Below, piece after piece: positions 5,335-5,514 of a stretch of 5,514 bases of DNA. The DNA is taken from positions 1-5,514 of the forward strand of contig JARROD010000253.1 of the NCBI GenBank assembly GCA_037384225.1. The letters run 5' to 3'. The DNA comes from JARROD01 sp037384225. Lineage in GTDB: Bacteria > Pseudomonadota > Gammaproteobacteria > Pseudomonadales > Cellvibrionaceae. The translations under genes were made by a program, and so were the position numbers. The first letter of the stretch is position 1. Each line of letters begins with the position of its first letter. A model generated the notes under the pieces. That model was not told the origin of the DNA. It saw only the letters and a program-made list of their open reading frames with translations, and did no database searches.

Positions 5335-5449
5335 AATGTGCAGGTAAGACAAATCGCTGTGACTTAAGCGAAAGTTGTACGGATACAAAATAAATTCAAA
5401 ATACCAGAGTTAAAAGCAAAGACTCATGTTACTTTGAGGCGAATTTGCA

Positions 5450-5514
5450 ATGACATCATCATCCATTGGCGACAAGGACAAATTGGGGATGGTCCATCCA
5501 AAGGATCTTGAAAA
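5450..5514 (+). CDS. Possible start of an unidentified gene, cut by the window edge
   Basis: An ATG at 5450 opens a frame that stays open for 21 codons to the window end (MTSSSIGDKDKLGMVHPKDL, then E). GAGG at 5436-5439 is a plausible ribosome binding site, although 10 nt is a long spacing. An in-frame stop at 5435-5437 means the frame cannot start further upstream. The peptide is hydrophilic, with no signal sequence, and I do not recognise it. So short an open frame is weak evidence by itself. It would be divergent from trpG. Confidence 0.3.
   Translation, partial: MTSSSIGDKDKLGMVHPKDLE

Larger units (their letters stand above)
4833..5449. other. Gene-free region upstream of trpG
   Basis: About 617 nt with no convincing gene on either strand. 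The two plus-strand open frames longer than 60 codons (5058-5255 and 5165-5347) both begin at TTG, lack ribosome binding sites and resemble nothing I recognise. The region is AT-rich near trpG and around 5080-5195. It contains trpG promoter candidates, a 99-bp segment with inverted ends, copy 2 of the 18-bp repeat, a possible interrupted stem (CTCCTACC near 5221 with GGTAG and GGAG near 5251-5263), and the 34-bp palindrome. No Trp-codon-rich leader peptide was found before trpG, so classic trp attenuation is not supported. Confidence 0.6.

Noticed and set aside
5058..5347. Two plus-strand open frames of 60-65 codons upstream of trpG
   Set aside because: Both begin at TTG without a ribosome binding site, overlap each other, run through the palindrome or repeats, and look like no known protein.
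1..5514. CRISPR array, tRNA, rRNA or complete insertion sequence
   Set aside because: I saw no regularly spaced repeats, no cloverleaf or rRNA signatures, and no transposase.

Overview
The window holds a conserved block of the gammaproteobacterial chromosome. From left to right it carries an OsmC/YhfA-type gene (-), crp/vfr (+), a small secreted DUF4124 gene (-), and trpC, trpD and trpG (all -, so transcribed trpG-trpD-trpC). The order trpG-trpD-trpC, then crp/vfr, then a divergent OsmC gene matches the arrangement I know from Pseudomonas. The divergent yhfA/crp pair also occurs in Escherichia coli. The CRP protein is very close to Pseudomonas Vfr in its C-terminal half. Moderate base composition and Pseudomonas-like proteins suggest a Pseudomonas relative, perhaps a marine Cellvibrio/Saccharophagus/Teredinibacter-type bacterium. 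That genus-level guess is inference.

Region by region: positions 1-171 have no recognisable gene. The yhfA-like gene (172-615, -) and crp (951-1586, +) diverge from a 335-nt spacer. This spacer contains back-to-back promoter-like sequences sharing one CRP-like half-palindrome, which would fit CRP autoregulation. crp converges on the DUF4124 gene (1730-2203, -), with a bulged hairpin between them that could terminate both. Behind it come trpC (2274-3071), trpD (3183-4226) and trpG (4254-4832), co-oriented with gaps of 111 and 27 nt. They encode the TrpG amidotransferase subunit of anthranilate synthase, anthranilate phosphoribosyltransferase, and indole-3-glycerol phosphate synthase. The partner trpE is not in the window.

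Upstream of trpG, positions 4833-5449 (about 617 nt) have no convincing gene but do have structure: promoter-like sequences for trpG, a 34-bp near-perfect palindrome, a 99-bp segment with inverted ends, and an 18-bp sequence that recurs in the trpD-trpC gap. A possible new plus-strand gene begins at 5450 and runs off the end.

The coding content is ordinary core metabolism and regulation, and I see no evidence of a new multi-gene system. The least explained material is the non-coding DNA upstream of trpG and the repeat it shares with the trpD-trpC spacer. The crp gene starts with TTG and trpD and trpC with GTG, each behind a good ribosome binding site.
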